Both the position numbers and the translations under genes were made by a program. The notes under the pieces were generated by a model that saw only the letters and a program-made list of their open reading frames with translations, did not search any database and was not told the DNA's origin. Below are positions 17,090 through 27,986 of a stretch of DNA of 64,000 nucleotides, one piece after another. Position 1 is the first letter of the stretch, and every line of letters begins with the position of its first letter. Location of the stretch: the NCBI GenBank assembly GCA_001769535.1, contig MEOH01000016.1, positions 1 through 64,000 on the forward strand, in the 5' to 3' direction. The stretch comes from Bacteroidetes bacterium GWF2_38_335 (GTDB lineage: Bacteria; Bacteroidota; Bacteroidia; Bacteroidales; GWF2-38-335).

Positions 17090-20000
17090 TCAGATCACTT
17101 CCTTTTTGAGTTCCTCAACAACAACATCAATTATCCTGATTATCTCATCGTTATTTTTTTCAAGAATTACGATATCTTTTGTTGTCTGGGCAATGTTTTC
17201 ACATTCGATAAGAAGTTTTTCAGCTTTCTTCATGCCCATATAGGAAAAAGAAGGTTTCAACTTGTGGGCCAGTCTGGCAAAAGTCACAAAATTAGATGCT
17301 TCAAGGTGTTCCTTCATTGTTTGTGCCTCTGAAGCAGTTTTTTCGATGAAAATATCTATCATTTCCCTCAAAAATTCCTTATTACCCTTTGCCGCTTCTT
17401 TAATAAGTTTGAGATCATATAGCTCACCCGGCTTTTCGGGGCGGACAGGCACTTCCTTTTTTATCTTTTTCGGGAGAATCGGATCCTGTTTTGTAATGGC
17501 TGTTTTTGAAATATTTATATTCTTTACAATTTTATTAAACAGATCTTTTTCCTTGAAGGGTTTTGAAATGGTGTCAGACATTCCCTCAAGAAGGTATTGC
17601 TGATGATCCTCTTTAAAAGCATTGGCAGTAAGTGCGATAATGGGGATGTTTTTTCCATGTTCTCCAAAATTTTCACGAATATACCTTGTTGCCTCAACAC
17701 CGCTCATAATTGGCATTTGAATATCCATCAAGACAAGGTCGTACTTTTGTTGTTTGATTTTTTCAACGGCTTCTTTTCCATCAGAAGCAACATCAAGTTT
17801 ACATCCCCAGTCGCGCATAAGAGCCCTGATCATCATTTGGTTGAATTCCTGATCCTCGGCAAGCAGAATATCCACACCTTTCAAAGCTTCATGGAATGGT
17901 TCGTTTTCAAATGTTTCATTTTGATAATTGAGCTCATCAATGTTAGCTACCTCAAATGTTAGCTCAAACCAAAAATGAGAGCCTTTTCCAACAACGCTTT
18001 CAACACTTAAAGTGCCACCAAATCTGGAAACCAATCTTTTTGATATTGAAAGTCCCAACCCGGTTCCCCCATACTTTCGGGTAGTACTGGGATCGGCCTG
18101 TGTAAAACTGTCAAAAATATATTCGGTTTTATCGGTAGGGATTCCGATTCCGGTATCTTTAACTTCAAATCTGAGGGTAATTTTATCTTCAGATTTAGAA
18201 ACATATTTCACGTCGATAATAACCTTTCCTTTTTCGGTGAATTTAATGGCATTATCGGTAAGGTTAAGAAGCACCTGGTTAATCCGAACCGGATCGCTTT
18301 TTAGCAGATAATCGAAACCGGTTGTAAGATACGGACATTCAAGAGAAAGTCCTTTTTGAGTAGCCCTTAGAGACACAAGGTTTATCAAAGAGCGGATGAG
18401 ATCCTTCAATCTGAAGCCGATTTTTTCAAAATGCAATTCACCCGATTCAATTTTAGAAATATCAAGGATATCATTGATGATGACCAACAGGTTGTCGGCA
18501 GATTTGGAGATGATATTCAGGTAATTAATCTGGTCATCGGTAAGAGGTGTTTTCTTCATCAGTTCTGACATTCCCAGAATTGAATTCATTGGAGTACGAA
18601 GTTCGTGGCTCATATTAGCCAGAAAAGCAGATTTGGATTTATTAGCCGACTCAGCTGCCTCCTTGGCTAAACGAAGTGCTTCTTCAGCTTTTTTTCTTTC
18701 TGAAATATCCTCGACCAGTGCCACACCGCCCACCACATTATTATTTTCATCAAACACAGGTGCAAAATCCACCCTGATCATCACTTTGTTTTCACCTTGT
18801 TGTACCCTGAAATTTCCTTCCCAATGAGTATAATGACCTTCCAGTGATTCGATAAGCTTTTCTCTGAGCTCACGGTTTTTCAGTGACCGCATTTTAAATC
18901 CGATCACCATATCCTTCGTCATTCCTAAAATATCGAGATGTGCATTATTACACATGGTAACCACACCTTCCTTGTCATACCTTAAAATACCAATGGGCGA
19001 TTTTTCAAAAATCATCCGGTATTTTTCCTCACTTTCCCTGATTGCTTTTTCAGCCCTTTTTTGGTCGGTAATATCCACCACAATACCCCTGAACCCCATT
19101 TTTTTCCCTTCTTTTATCACGGGGTTTGAGTAAACGATTACCGGGAATCTGGTTCCATCCTTTTTAACGGCGTTGAATTCTCTAACCAGAATATCCTCAG
19201 AGTTCACTGCTTCCATAATCCCTTTCAAGGCAATATCTCTTTCTTCAGGAATTACAATTTCATGGGCATATTTGCCTTTTGTCATATCCTCAAGTGAATA
19301 GCCAAATGTTTTCAGTCCGTTGTTGTTCACATAAACAAACCTGCCTGTAACGTCACATTCAAAAATACTTTGGGGAAGCAAAGTTGCCAATTCCCTGAAC
19401 TTTTCCTCACTTTCACGCATTGCCTCTTCGGCATTAACTCTGGCTATTACACCACCAATCCTTCCGGCAATTGATTCGAGGGCATTACGCACATTCACGC
19501 TTATCTCTGATTGCGAATAAGATCCCAATGCAACAGCAGCCACTACTTTTCCTTTATGATGAACAGGAATTACACCGAGAGCTTTCATTTTTTCGGTTGC
19601 TTCCTTACTCAGATCAGTGTTTCTGGTTATTTCTTCAGCAGTACCATAAACAGGTTTTCCTTTAATTACAAGCCGTGCCAGATAGGTATTTGACTCAATG
19701 ATTGAAATGCCCTTAAGTATGTCATCGGGTAAATTAATATGAGATTTGAGGTCGAGATCATAGGTAACTTCATTGACAAAATATATACCTCCGTAATCGA
19801 TACCCTCAATTTCAATAGTCGCACCAAGAATAATCCTTAATGCCTCATCCAGATTGCTTACCAGTCCGAGCGAAATACCCAAATCTCTTTGTATATGAAG
19901 CAATCCCTGAGTTTGTTTCCTCTCGGTAATATCAAAGGCTGTGCCCAGAATAGCGTTTTCGCCATGGAATTCGAATAAAGAAGCCGAAAAGTCAATCCAT

Positions 20001-21664
20001 CGTGAACCGGTTTTTGGGTTCATGATCATGAATTCGTACTTCGACACAACATTATCTCCCCTTAAACGGGCAAAAGCCCTTTCCTGAACCAAACCCCTGA
20101 AATCGGGATGAATCAGTTCCCAGAATTTTATCTGACTGATTTGCTCATTTGAATAACCCGACATTTCCAAACCCGCCTTGTTTACATACACCAAGTGCTC
20201 ACCCTGAATAATAAAAATGGCGGTTGATGCTGTATCGGTCAAAACTTTGAATCTGAATTCAGAGGATTGCAGAGCAGTCTGTGAATAAACCCGCTCAGTT
20301 ACATCCCTGACAATTGCCTGAATGTACATTTCCCCAAAGATTTCAATGCGGTTCAGACTTACCTCGGCGTCAAACAGGGAACCATCAGCGCGCATGTGCT
20401 TCCATTCAAAAAACTGAGGAATGCCTTCATATGCAAGTTTAAGATATTCTTTTGCCTTTTCATTTGAGTTTCTACCATCAGGCTGATTTTCAGGAGAAAA
20501 CTTATATGGCGGTGCCCCAATAATTTCTTCCTCAAGACAGTTAAACAACTCCATTGTTTTTCTGTTGCAATCAATAAACTCATCACCTTTCATAATAAAA
20601 ATGGAGTCATTGGCATTTTCAAACAGCGTTCTGTATTTTTTTTCGCGCTCTTTAATTTGTTCGTCCAGAAAATAATTTTCAGTGATATCGGTAAAAGCAA
20701 CCAAAACACCGATAATCTCACCATCAGGCCTTTTAACAGGTGATACTTTTTTATAAATCCGGTGTTTTTCATAATCCCTTGAAACCAAAACCAGGTTACG
20801 ATGCCTTTCGTATTTATCATTTCTTTCAATGGTTTTGCTAACTGTATCGGATATTTTAAGTTCGGTTTCTGAATCATAAATATTGAAAACATCCTCAAGC
20901 TTTTTACCAATGGCTTCGTCTTGTTTCCACCCACAAAGCTCTTCGGCAGCAGGGTTAATAATTTCAATTACACCCTCCTTGCTGACAACAATCACGGCAT
21001 CCGCAATACTTCTGATTGTTACAAGGAGGTTTTCATGACTTTCAGCTAACTCCTCCTGTGCTTTTTTAATATTCGAAATATCGTGAATGTTCAATAAAAC
21101 ACCAGAAATAATATTATTTGTATGAATGGGGACCAATATATACCGCAGAAAAAGATCCTTTCCCCATTTGGATTTGTAAAATGAGTCATTTATAACAGAA
21201 ATATCCGTTTTTACACACTTTCTGAAATCATCGGCAAAACCATTTTCAACCAACGATTTAAATTTCAATACATTAATTTTCTTTGTTTCCTCAGCTGAAG
21301 GGGAACCCAGCACAGCCACCATTGTTTTATTCAGTTCCAATATATTACCTTCAAGATCAAAAAATGCGATGCCAACCGGTGAGCTTTCCATCAGACTTTG
21401 ATACCTGCCATGGCTGATGTCGTTTGAATCATTATGTGCCTGAATATTTTTTAAAGCAATTGTTGATTTTGAAAATTTCAGAAACAGCATCGTATAAATT
21501 CCCGAAACCAATGCAAAAAATAAAAATGAAATAATTTTTTGAGTCAGGCCATAATCAGAAGTAAAAAAGGAAAAAAGTTTTCTACCGCCAAAAAACCACA
21601 ACATAGCAAGAAACAAATAGCCGCCAAGTAAAATAACAATTTGCTTTAATCCAATTCGATACAC
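17090..21664 (-). CDS. Multi-PAS hybrid sensor histidine kinase with receiver and HPt domains
   Basis: A 1524-residue membrane-anchored phosphorelay protein. Two N-terminal membrane helices (about 10-30 and 42-62) are followed by four PAS domains (starting near 88, 213, 344 and 470), a GAF domain (about 595-735) and two more PAS domains (near 755 and 880). Then come HisKA with His1020 in [11 protein letters not shown], a HATPase (N box [12 protein letters not shown] boxes present), a receiver with phospho-acceptor Asp1314 (LMDIQMP) and an HPt domain with His1467 (LAHKLKPS). A full His-Asp-His relay is therefore in one chain; the final response regulator is not nearby. The stimulus is unknown. 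Multiple PAS/GAF modules suggest cytosolic redox or small-ligand sensing. Confidence 0.95.
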   Translation of the reverse strand: MYRIGLKQIVILLGGYLFLAMLWFFGGRKLFSFFTSDYGLTQKIISFLFFALVSGIYTMLFLKFSKSTIALKNIQAHNDSNDISHGRYQSLMESSPVGIAFFDLEGNILELNKTMVAVLGSPSAEETKKINVLKFKSLVENGFADDFRKCVKTDISVINDSFYKSKWGKDLFLRYILVPIHTNNIISGVLLNIHDISNIKKAQEELAESHENLLVTIRSIADAVIVVSKEGVIEIINPAAEELCGWKQDEAIGKKLEDVFNIYDSETELKISDTVSKTIERNDKYERHRNLVLVSRDYEKHRIYKKVSPVKRPDGEIIGVLVAFTDITENYFLDEQIKEREKKYRTLFENANDSIFIMKGDEFIDCNRKTMELFNCLEEEIIGAPPYKFSPENQPDGRNSNEKAKEYLKLAYEGIPQFFEWKHMRADGSLFDAEVSLNRIEIFGEMYIQAIVRDVTERVYSQTALQSSEFRFKVLTDTASTAIFIIQGEHLVYVNKAGLEMSGYSNEQISQIKFWELIHPDFRGLVQERAFARLRGDNVVSKYEFMIMNPKTGSRWIDFSASLFEFHGENAILGTAFDITERKQTQGLLHIQRDLGISLGLVSNLDEALRIILGATIEIEGIDYGGIYFVNEVTYDLDLKSHINLPDDILKGISIIESNTYLARLVIKGKPVYGTAEEITRNTDLSKEATEKMKALGVIPVHHKGKVVAAVALGSYSQSEISVNVRNALESIAGRIGGVIARVNAEEAMRESEEKFRELATLLPQSIFECDVTGRFVYVNNNGLKTFGYSLEDMTKGKYAHEIVIPEERDIALKGIMEAVNSEDILVREFNAVKKDGTRFPVIVYSNPVIKEGKKMGFRGIVVDITDQKRAEKAIRESEEKYRMIFEKSPIGILRYDKEGVVTMCNNAHLDILGMTKDMVIGFKMRSLKNRELREKLIESLEGHYTHWEGNFRVQQGENKVMIRVDFAPVFDENNNVVGGVALVEDISERKKAEEALRLAKEAAESANKSKSAFLANMSHELRTPMNSILGMSELMKKTPLTDDQINYLNIISKSADNLLVIINDILDISKIESGELHFEKIGFRLKDLIRSLINLVSLRATQKGLSLECPYLTTGFDYLLKSDPVRINQVLLNLTDNAIKFTEKGKVIIDVKYVSKSEDKITLRFEVKDTGIGIPTDKTEYIFDSFTQADPSTTRKYGGTGLGLSISKRLVSRFGGTLSVESVVGKGSHFWFELTFEVANIDELNYQNETFENEPFHEALKGVDILLAEDQEFNQMMIRALMRDWGCKLDVASDGKEAVEKIKQQKYDLVLMDIQMPIMSGVEATRYIRENFGEHGKNIPIIALTANAFKEDHQQYLLEGMSDTISKPFKEKDLFNKIVKNINISKTAITKQDPILPKKIKKEVPVRPEKPGELYDLKLIKEAAKGNKEFLREMIDIFIEKTASEAQTMKEHLEASNFVTFARLAHKLKPSFSYMGMKKAEKLLIECENIAQTTKDIVILEKNNDEIIRIIDVVVEELKKEVI

Positions 21665-21771
21665 CTTAAAAATATTTTAGAATTAACAAAACTATCAAAG
21701 ATAGTAATTTTGGCATATTCTTAAAAAGAATCTGCTCATTTTTTGGGATACGTAGAAGTTGAAAAACTGTT

Positions 21772-22803
21772 TCAGAAAGTAAATCTGGCTAAAGGAATTG
21801 CTTCGTGCGAAGAAAAATCATTTCTAAGGTACTTATAATATCCGGTTATAGCAATCATTGCTGCATTGTCAGTGGTAAATGCAATATCCGGGACAAATAA
21901 TTTCCATTTTCGTTTTGATGCCTCTGCACGCAACCGGTCCCTGAGTCCTGAATTTGCCGACACACCCCCACCAACAGCAATTGTATTAATTCCGGTAATC
22001 GTTATTGCATTAAGAAGTTTCTCGACCAATATATCTATTATCGTTTTTTGAAGTGATGCACACAAATCAGCTTTGTTTTTTTCTATAAAATCCTGATCTT
22101 TAGCCATTTCATCTCTCAGAAAATACAAAAAACTTGTTTTAAGCCCGCTAAAACTGTAATCCAGTCCGGGTATCCTTGGCTTTGCAAATTTAAACCTGTT
22201 TTGATCTCCTTCTTTTGCAAGTTTGTCAATTAATGGTCCGCCCGGATACTCCATTCCCATCACCTTGGCACACTTATCAAATGCCTCACCTGCAGCGTCA
22301 TCAATAGTATTTCCGACAACTTCCATCTCAAAAAAATCTTTAACAATTATAATCTGTGAATGGCCACCTGAAACGAGCAGACACAGAAATGGAAACTCAG
22401 GAATTTCATTATCCTTATCGGGATGCAGAATAAAATGAGACAAGACATGGCCCTGAAGATGGTTTACCTCAACCAATGGCACATCCAGAGCCAGGGCAAA
22501 ACCCTTGGCAAAAGAGGTACCAACAAGCAATGAACCCAACAATCCGGGTCCACGGGTATACGCTACCGCATTGATTTCATTGCGGTTAATGCCAGCCAGA
22601 CTGATTGCCTGATCGACAACCGGAATGATGTTCTGCTGGTGTGCCCTTGAGGCAAGTTCAGGCACCACCCCTCCATAGGCCTTGTGCACTTTTTGTCCGG
22701 CCATTACATTCGACAACATAAAACCGTTGCGAATCAGAGAAGCAGAGGTATCATCGCATGATGATTCAATGCCCAGAATTGTTATGTTTTTGTTTTGAAG
22801 CAT
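21772..22803 (-). CDS. tsaD: tRNA N6-adenosine threonylcarbamoyltransferase TsaD
   Basis: About 343 residues; transfers threonylcarbamoyl to A37 of ANN-decoding tRNAs. Hallmarks are GIESSCDDTSASL near the N-terminus, the metal-ligand VNHLQGHVLSHF (two His), LVSGGHSQI, DDAAGEAFDKCAKVMG and a C-terminal TDNAAMIA with the metal-binding Asp. I chose Met at 22803 (MLQNKNITILGIESS), which fits family N-termini; an in-frame Met at 22821 adds six residues. Its partner TsaC/Sua5 is at 49231-49794; TsaB and TsaE are not in the window. It stands alone between the hybrid kinase and the divergent TamB-like gene. Confidence 0.97.
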   Translation of the reverse strand: MLQNKNITILGIESSCDDTSASLIRNGFMLSNVMAGQKVHKAYGGVVPELASRAHQQNIIPVVDQAISLAGINRNEINAVAYTRGPGLLGSLLVGTSFAKGFALALDVPLVEVNHLQGHVLSHFILHPDKDNEIPEFPFLCLLVSGGHSQIIIVKDFFEMEVVGNTIDDAAGEAFDKCAKVMGMEYPGGPLIDKLAKEGDQNRFKFAKPRIPGLDYSFSGLKTSFLYFLRDEMAKDQDFIEKNKADLCASLQKTIIDILVEKLLNAITITGINTIAVGGGVSANSGLRDRLRAEASKRKWKLFVPDIAFTTDNAAMIAITGYYKYLRNDFSSHEAIPLARFTF

Positions 22804-22913
22804 CCGGGCAAAATTAATCAATCATTTTGTATCATTTGCAGATGGAATCAAAAAATCCGGGATCCGCCATTAGAAAAAATACTTTCGACTGGCTTACATT
22901 CATGCAACATCCT

Positions 22914-22944
22914 TTTTGGTTTACCGTTAATAATCGTATTTTTG
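22914..22944 (+). promoter_or_regulatory. Promoter of the TamB-like gene
   Basis: TTGG (22914-22917), a 19-bp spacer and TATTTTTG (22937-22944) fit the Bacteroidota consensus well. The expected transcript would start near 22951 and includes an in-frame region without ATG before 23028. Confidence 0.65.
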
Positions 22945-23027
22945 TGGTAAATTAAAAGATTATCAACAAGGCAGGTAAAATACTAAAACTCATTTACAGA
23001 ATACTCCTAAGGTTTGTTACCGGAGTA

Positions 23028-26000
23028 ATGATTCTGTTATTTATCTGTTATCTCGTTTTGCAATCATCAGCAGTGCAAACTTATCTTGCGCGACAACTTA
23101 CCGGATATCTCTCTGACCGTACCGGAACTATCATCTCAATCGGACGGGTTGAGATCACTTTTTTTGCTGACATCAATCTGTATGATGTCTATGTTGAAGA
23201 TCAAAGAAACGACACCCTGCTTTATATTCCTGAAGCAAATGCTGAAATAAACAGCTTCAGTCTTGAAGATAAAAACATTGATATCAGTAAAATAACCATC
23301 TCTGAATCAGCAATAAATATTTTTCGTAACAAGGAAAACAAACTGAATTTTCAGTTCATCATTGATTCCCTGATGTCAAAAGAAGAAGAACCCGAACAAC
23401 AAGCATCATGGAATTTCACAGTTGATGAACTGGTAATAAAAAACTCCAGACTTTCATACAAAACATTCGATTCGAAGCCAAAAGATGAACTAATCAACTT
23501 CAAAGATATTGCACTGACAGAATTCGGAGTTACCCTGAGTGATTTTTATATTATAGACAGCATTACCCATATTCAGATAAACCGGCTTGAGTTCAGAGAA
23601 AAAAGCGGCTTTATACTCGGAACCATGAAAGCCGGAGCTGAGATAAGCAATAAGGAAATATATCTTTCCTCGATGCTTTTGGTTACGCCCAATTCATCCA
23701 TTGATGCCGACAGCCTGAAACTGAACTATAAATCGATGGCCGATTTCAATGATTTTATCAAAAAGGTAAAAATTAGTTCGAATTTCGGTCCCAGCACTCT
23801 CGGATTAAGAGATATCGGGTATTTCGCAGGAGATTTCAGAAAATACAATGAAAAAGTCCGGTTTTCGGGACAGGTAAATGGGAAGATTAAGGACATCCGG
23901 ACAAAAAATTTTCATCTTGAAGCAGGTGAATCAACTATTTTCAAAGGTAAACTTACACTTACAGGATTGCCTAATCCTGATGAAACATTTATTATTGCAG
24001 AAATTGATGAGCTTCAAACCAACAAAGAAGATCTTGAGTTGTTTTATAAACCCGGTGACAGCGGAGGCAAAGACTATCTCATGCCTGAACTGACCTCTCT
24101 GGGAAAAATAAAATACCGGGGCAATATTACCGGTTTGCTTAATGACTTTGTAGCCTATGGCACTTTCACAACCAATTTAGGAACAATTACCTGTGACGCT
24201 TCACTGAAAAGGGAATCGAAAACCGGTCGGCTTATCTACAATGGTAAAGTAATAACCAATGATTTTCATCTGGGAAAATTCCTGTATATGGAAAAAGATC
24301 TTGGAATTATTGCTGTTAATACCAATATTAAAGGCAGTTCAGGCAATGGAAAAACCACCGCCAAACTTGATGGAAACATCAACAGCATCGAATACAAGGG
24401 GTACAATTATAAGAACATAGAAATTAACGGAGAGCTGGTAGAAAAGAAATTTGAAGGCAGGTTCTCAATCAATGATGATAATCTTGACCTTGCTTTCAGA
24501 GGTAAAATGGACTTCAATGGTAAAGTTCCGGAATTTGACATTGTTGCCAGCATCAATGATGCCCAGTTATACAATCTGAATATTGACCTGTCAGATAAAA
24601 GCTCCACGCTGACATCTATTGTTAAAGCAAATTTCACAGGCAGTAATCCTGATAATATTGCGGGTTCAATCAGACTTTCAGGAACTTCACTTACCAATTC
24701 ATCCGGAATCTTTTATGCTGACAGCATCAATCTGATTGCATCCAGTGATGGAAAAGAAAGAAAACTATCACTCGAATCTGATTTTGCCGATGGTGAAATC
24801 ACCGGAAACTACACCATCAAATCCCTCGAAAATTCAGTTGCCTATTTCATCAAAGAATATCTGCCATCTTATCTGAGTTCCACAGAACGTGAAATTGTTC
24901 AGCAACAAAATGAATTCAACTTTGTGTTCAGGTTTAAAAATTTAAACGGACTACTCAGTCTGCTTAAAAACAATTACTATCTTGAACCCAACTCATCCAT
25001 TTCGGGTTATTACAATTCTGTATCAGGGATAATTTCTATAAAAGGTAAATCAAAGCTGATAACCTATGATGATTTCAACCTAAACAACTTTCTTGTTTCA
25101 GCCAATACAATCGACAGCATACTTTCCTTTTCAACAGAATGTCAATCAGTATATTATAAGAAATTTCATCTGGATGACATTATCTTTAAATCCAGGATAA
25201 AAAACGATAGTGTAGACTATAAACTTACCTGGTTAACACAAGACACTGTTACTTACAGCGGTGATATTAAAGGCACCGCAATAATTGCATCAAACCCCTT
25301 CAATAACAAGCCTGTTTTCAGAATTGGCTCCGCCCCTTCTTCATTTGTTATTGCAGACACTGTCTGGCATATTAACGACTGCCATCTGAGTATTGACAGC
25401 ACTTCCATTGCAGTATCTAATCTGGTAATAAACAATAATTATCAACGTATTTTTGCTCAGGGTACCGTTTCCGAAATCAAGCAGGACACCCTCAATATTG
25501 TGTTTAATGCGCTTAATCTGAAAAACCTGAACCAGATTACCCAGGAATATGGAATCAAGGCCAGCGGCATCATGAACGGAAAAGCTTCATTGTCCAATAT
25601 TTACAATCAGGCCCTGTTCACATCAGATCTTAACATTGACAACCTTGTAATAAACGACGAAACCTTTGGCAACACCTACGTGAAAAGCAAATGGATGCCC
25701 GAAAAAACCAACCTGTACTGCGAAGCCTATACCCTGAAAAATAAAAACAAGGAATTTGATGCCAGCGGATATTATACACCCGAAAACGGCAAGCTTGATT
25801 TTGATATCAGGGTCAAAGACTTTAATCTGGCAATCCTGGAACCCTACCTCAAAGAAAACCTCTCAGACATAGAAGGTTTATCAACAGGAAGGGTTTTTCT
25901 AAAAGGAGATATTTCAGAACCCGCTATCAATGGGTACCTGAACATTTTGGGGGCAACTTTTACGGTAAATTATCTGCAAACAAGATACAAGGTAAAAGAC

Positions 26001-27422
26001 AGCAGAATAGACATTACAAAAGACTCGGTTTATCTGAAAAAAGTGATTCTTGAAGACTATGACAAACAAGGAAACCATGCAGATGTAAACGGATGGTTAA
26101 GCCATCACAATTTCAAGGATTTCAAATTCAATGTGCTCATGAATGCCAAAAACTTTATGTTCCTTAATACCACTGCCAAAGACAACAGTCTGTATTACGG
26201 AAAGGCATTTGCAACCGGAGTTGTAGGAATCAAAGGAAATCCCGAGAACATTAAAATTGACATTTCTGCAAAATCAGAGAAAAATACCCGATTGTTTATT
26301 CCGCTTAACTCAACAGGAGAAATAAGCGAATACGATTTTATTACTTTCGTTGATAAAAGTGGTTTAGCGGTAAACAAAGCCGAAGATTACAAAGTGAACC
26401 TCTCGGGCATTGAAATGAATTTTGACCTTGAAGTTACGCCCGATGCCGAAATGCAGATTATTTTTGATTCCAAAGCCGGCGACATCATGAAAGGAAGAGG
26501 CTCGGGCAACCTGAAAATGGAAATCAACACCCTTGGAACTTTCAGTATGTATGGAGATTATGTAATTGAAGAAGGGGATTATCTGTTCACACTTGAAAAT
26601 GTGATCAACAAAAAATTCAAGGTAGAAAAGGGAGGTGTCATAAAATGGAATGGCGATCCTTATGATGCTTATATGGAAATCAACGCCATTTACCGTACAA
26701 AGGCAAAACCCTATGATCTTTTCGTAAACCTGATCGATTCTGCGCAGGCAACAGCCTACCGGCAAAGAATTCCGGTCGACTGCAATCTTCTTATGACAGG
26801 CAGTCTGATGGCACCAAGCATTAAGTTTGACATTACCATGCCAACTGCCAATGACGACACTCAGGAAAAACTGAAAATGGTGCTTAATTCAGATGAAATC
26901 ATCAACAAACAGATTTTGGCCCTGCTGGTGCTAAACAGGTTTTTGGCAAATAATCCCGACGGAGTGGCCTCAACCAATTCAAACGGCGCACTGGGATCGA
27001 ACTCATCGGAGTTGTTATCTAACCAGCTTTCACACTGGCTTTCACAAATAAGCAATGATTTTGACATCGGAGTAAATTACAGGCCGGGTGATGAAATATC
27101 AAGTGATGAAGTAGAAGTGGCTCTGTCAACACAGATATTCAATGACCGGGTTAGCATCAATTCAAACCTTGGTGTGGGCGGGAACCATGAAAACACCAAC
27201 GGTTTTGGGGGTGATTTTGTAATTGACTGGAAAATAAACAACTCAGGAAAACTCCGGGCCAAAGGTTATACCAAAACCAACGACAACCTTGTGTATGACT
27301 CTCCAACTACCCAGGGCATCGGACTTTTTTACCGTGAAGAATTTGACAGTTGGGGGCAGCTGATACGGAAGTATTGGTTTGGGAAGAAGCCGGAGGAAAC
27401 GAAAGAAACTATTGAGGAGTAA
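23028..27422 (+). CDS. TamB-like translocation/assembly module (DUF490)
   Basis: A protein of at least 1464 residues: one N-terminal membrane anchor, a very long repetitive beta-rich periplasmic body and a C-terminal DUF490/TamB domain (about 1100-1464, with DYLFTLENVINKKF and a terminal barrel-like segment). TamB-type proteins bridge inner and outer membranes and are implicated in envelope assembly and phospholipid transport. The ATG at 23028 falls inside the hydrophobic anchor; the frame stays open for 24 codons upstream to TAA 22953-22955 and encodes a basic leader (KIINKAGKILKLIYRILL). The true start may therefore be a non-ATG codon such as ATT 22959. TamA is not adjacent. Length and domain order are typical. 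Confidence 0.9.
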   Translation: MILLFICYLVLQSSAVQTYLARQLTGYLSDRTGTIISIGRVEITFFADINLYDVYVEDQRNDTLLYIPEANAEINSFSLEDKNIDISKITISESAINIFRNKENKLNFQFIIDSLMSKEEEPEQQASWNFTVDELVIKNSRLSYKTFDSKPKDELINFKDIALTEFGVTLSDFYIIDSITHIQINRLEFREKSGFILGTMKAGAEISNKEIYLSSMLLVTPNSSIDADSLKLNYKSMADFNDFIKKVKISSNFGPSTLGLRDIGYFAGDFRKYNEKVRFSGQVNGKIKDIRTKNFHLEAGESTIFKGKLTLTGLPNPDETFIIAEIDELQTNKEDLELFYKPGDSGGKDYLMPELTSLGKIKYRGNITGLLNDFVAYGTFTTNLGTITCDASLKRESKTGRLIYNGKVITNDFHLGKFLYMEKDLGIIAVNTNIKGSSGNGKTTAKLDGNINSIEYKGYNYKNIEINGELVEKKFEGRFSINDDNLDLAFRGKMDFNGKVPEFDIVASINDAQLYNLNIDLSDKSSTLTSIVKANFTGSNPDNIAGSIRLSGTSLTNSSGIFYADSINLIASSDGKERKLSLESDFADGEITGNYTIKSLENSVAYFIKEYLPSYLSSTEREIVQQQNEFNFVFRFKNLNGLLSLLKNNYYLEPNSSISGYYNSVSGIISIKGKSKLITYDDFNLNNFLVSANTIDSILSFSTECQSVYYKKFHLDDIIFKSRIKNDSVDYKLTWLTQDTVTYSGDIKGTAIIASNPFNNKPVFRIGSAPSSFVIADTVWHINDCHLSIDSTSIAVSNLVINNNYQRIFAQGTVSEIKQDTLNIVFNALNLKNLNQITQEYGIKASGIMNGKASLSNIYNQALFTSDLNIDNLVINDETFGNTYVKSKWMPEKTNLYCEAYTLKNKNKEFDASGYYTPENGKLDFDIRVKDFNLAILEPYLKENLSDIEGLSTGRVFLKGDISEPAINGYLNILGATFTVNYLQTRYKVKDSRIDITKDSVYLKKVILEDYDKQGNHADVNGWLSHHNFKDFKFNVLMNAKNFMFLNTTAKDNSLYYGKAFATGVVGIKGNPENIKIDISAKSEKNTRLFIPLNSTGEISEYDFITFVDKSGLAVNKAEDYKVNLSGIEMNFDLEVTPDAEMQIIFDSKAGDIMKGRGSGNLKMEINTLGTFSMYGDYVIEEGDYLFTLENVINKKFKVEKGGVIKWNGDPYDAYMEINAIYRTKAKPYDLFVNLIDSAQATAYRQRIPVDCNLLMTGSLMAPSIKFDITMPTANDDTQEKLKMVLNSDEIINKQILALLVLNRFLANNPDGVASTNSNGALGSNSSELLSNQLSHWLSQISNDFDIGVNYRPGDEISSDEVEVALSTQIFNDRVSINSNLGVGGNHENTNGFGGDFVIDWKINNSGKLRAKGYTKTNDNLVYDSPTTQGIGLFYREEFDSWGQLIRKYWFGKKPEETKETIEE

Positions 27423-27432
27423 AGGTTTTAAT

Positions 27433-27471
27433 AATAGTCAGGGCGCGGCTCCAAGTCGCACTCTGACTATT
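27433..27471. terminator. Bidirectional terminator hairpin
   Basis: The outer stem AATAGTCAG/CTGACTATT with an inner GCG/CGC extension sits between the convergent TamB-like and lipoprotein genes and touches the latter's stop codon. T-rich sequence flanks it on the plus side and AATAATT on the other, so it could serve both genes. Confidence 0.7.
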
Positions 27472-27974
27472 TATTTTACCTCTTTCATAATCACCTCATC
27501 ATCAATCTTGCAGGTTTTGTTATCTCTAACCCATTGAATAACTCTTGCTTTGGCTTTGTTTTCGGCATCTATTCTGAATGCCAGTTCCATTTCCTTGGTT
27601 TCAATAACATATTCATTGGCAGGATAGGCTCCATCTTCGTCTTCATCAATTTCAGTTCCCATATCTGTATTTATATTGCCTGCCTTTCCGGTAAGTTCCA
27701 AAACACAATCGCCCTTTGAATACGTAAAGCGATATTCGATTTCGGTTTCAGAAAGCCAGTTAACCCCAAGTTTTTGGATATGGCCATCCTTTTCAAAATT
27801 ATAAACTTTTTCAAATTTTGCCCATTCTGCTTCGTCTGTATCGTTTTCGTCATTAACGATTGTATCTGTTTTTAGAGTATCGGTCTTACCCGAATCTTCT
27901 TTTTTTTCTTCTTTGTCAGAGCATGAAAAAAATGCCAGTGAGGCTGCTGCGAAAATTAAAAATAGTTTTTTCAT
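27471..27974 (-). CDS. Small acidic lipoprotein, unknown function
   Basis: A 167-residue predicted lipoprotein (lipobox FFSC, Cys18). A low-complexity Lys/Glu/Asp/Thr linker (19-50) is followed by a beta-rich domain of about 115 residues with two Cys (CVLEL and KTCKI), which could pair by disulfide. The family is not recognised. It follows the DEAD-box helicase gene after 12 bp on the same strand and may be cotranscribed, though a functional link is unlikely. Confidence 0.7.
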   Translation of the reverse strand: MKKLFLIFAAASLAFFSCSDKEEKKEDSGKTDTLKTDTIVNDENDTDEAEWAKFEKVYNFEKDGHIQKLGVNWLSETEIEYRFTYSKGDCVLELTGKAGNINTDMGTEIDEDEDGAYPANEYVIETKEMELAFRIDAENKAKARVIQWVRDNKTCKIDDEVIMKEVK

Positions 27975-27986
27975 ATTTTAAGGTTG

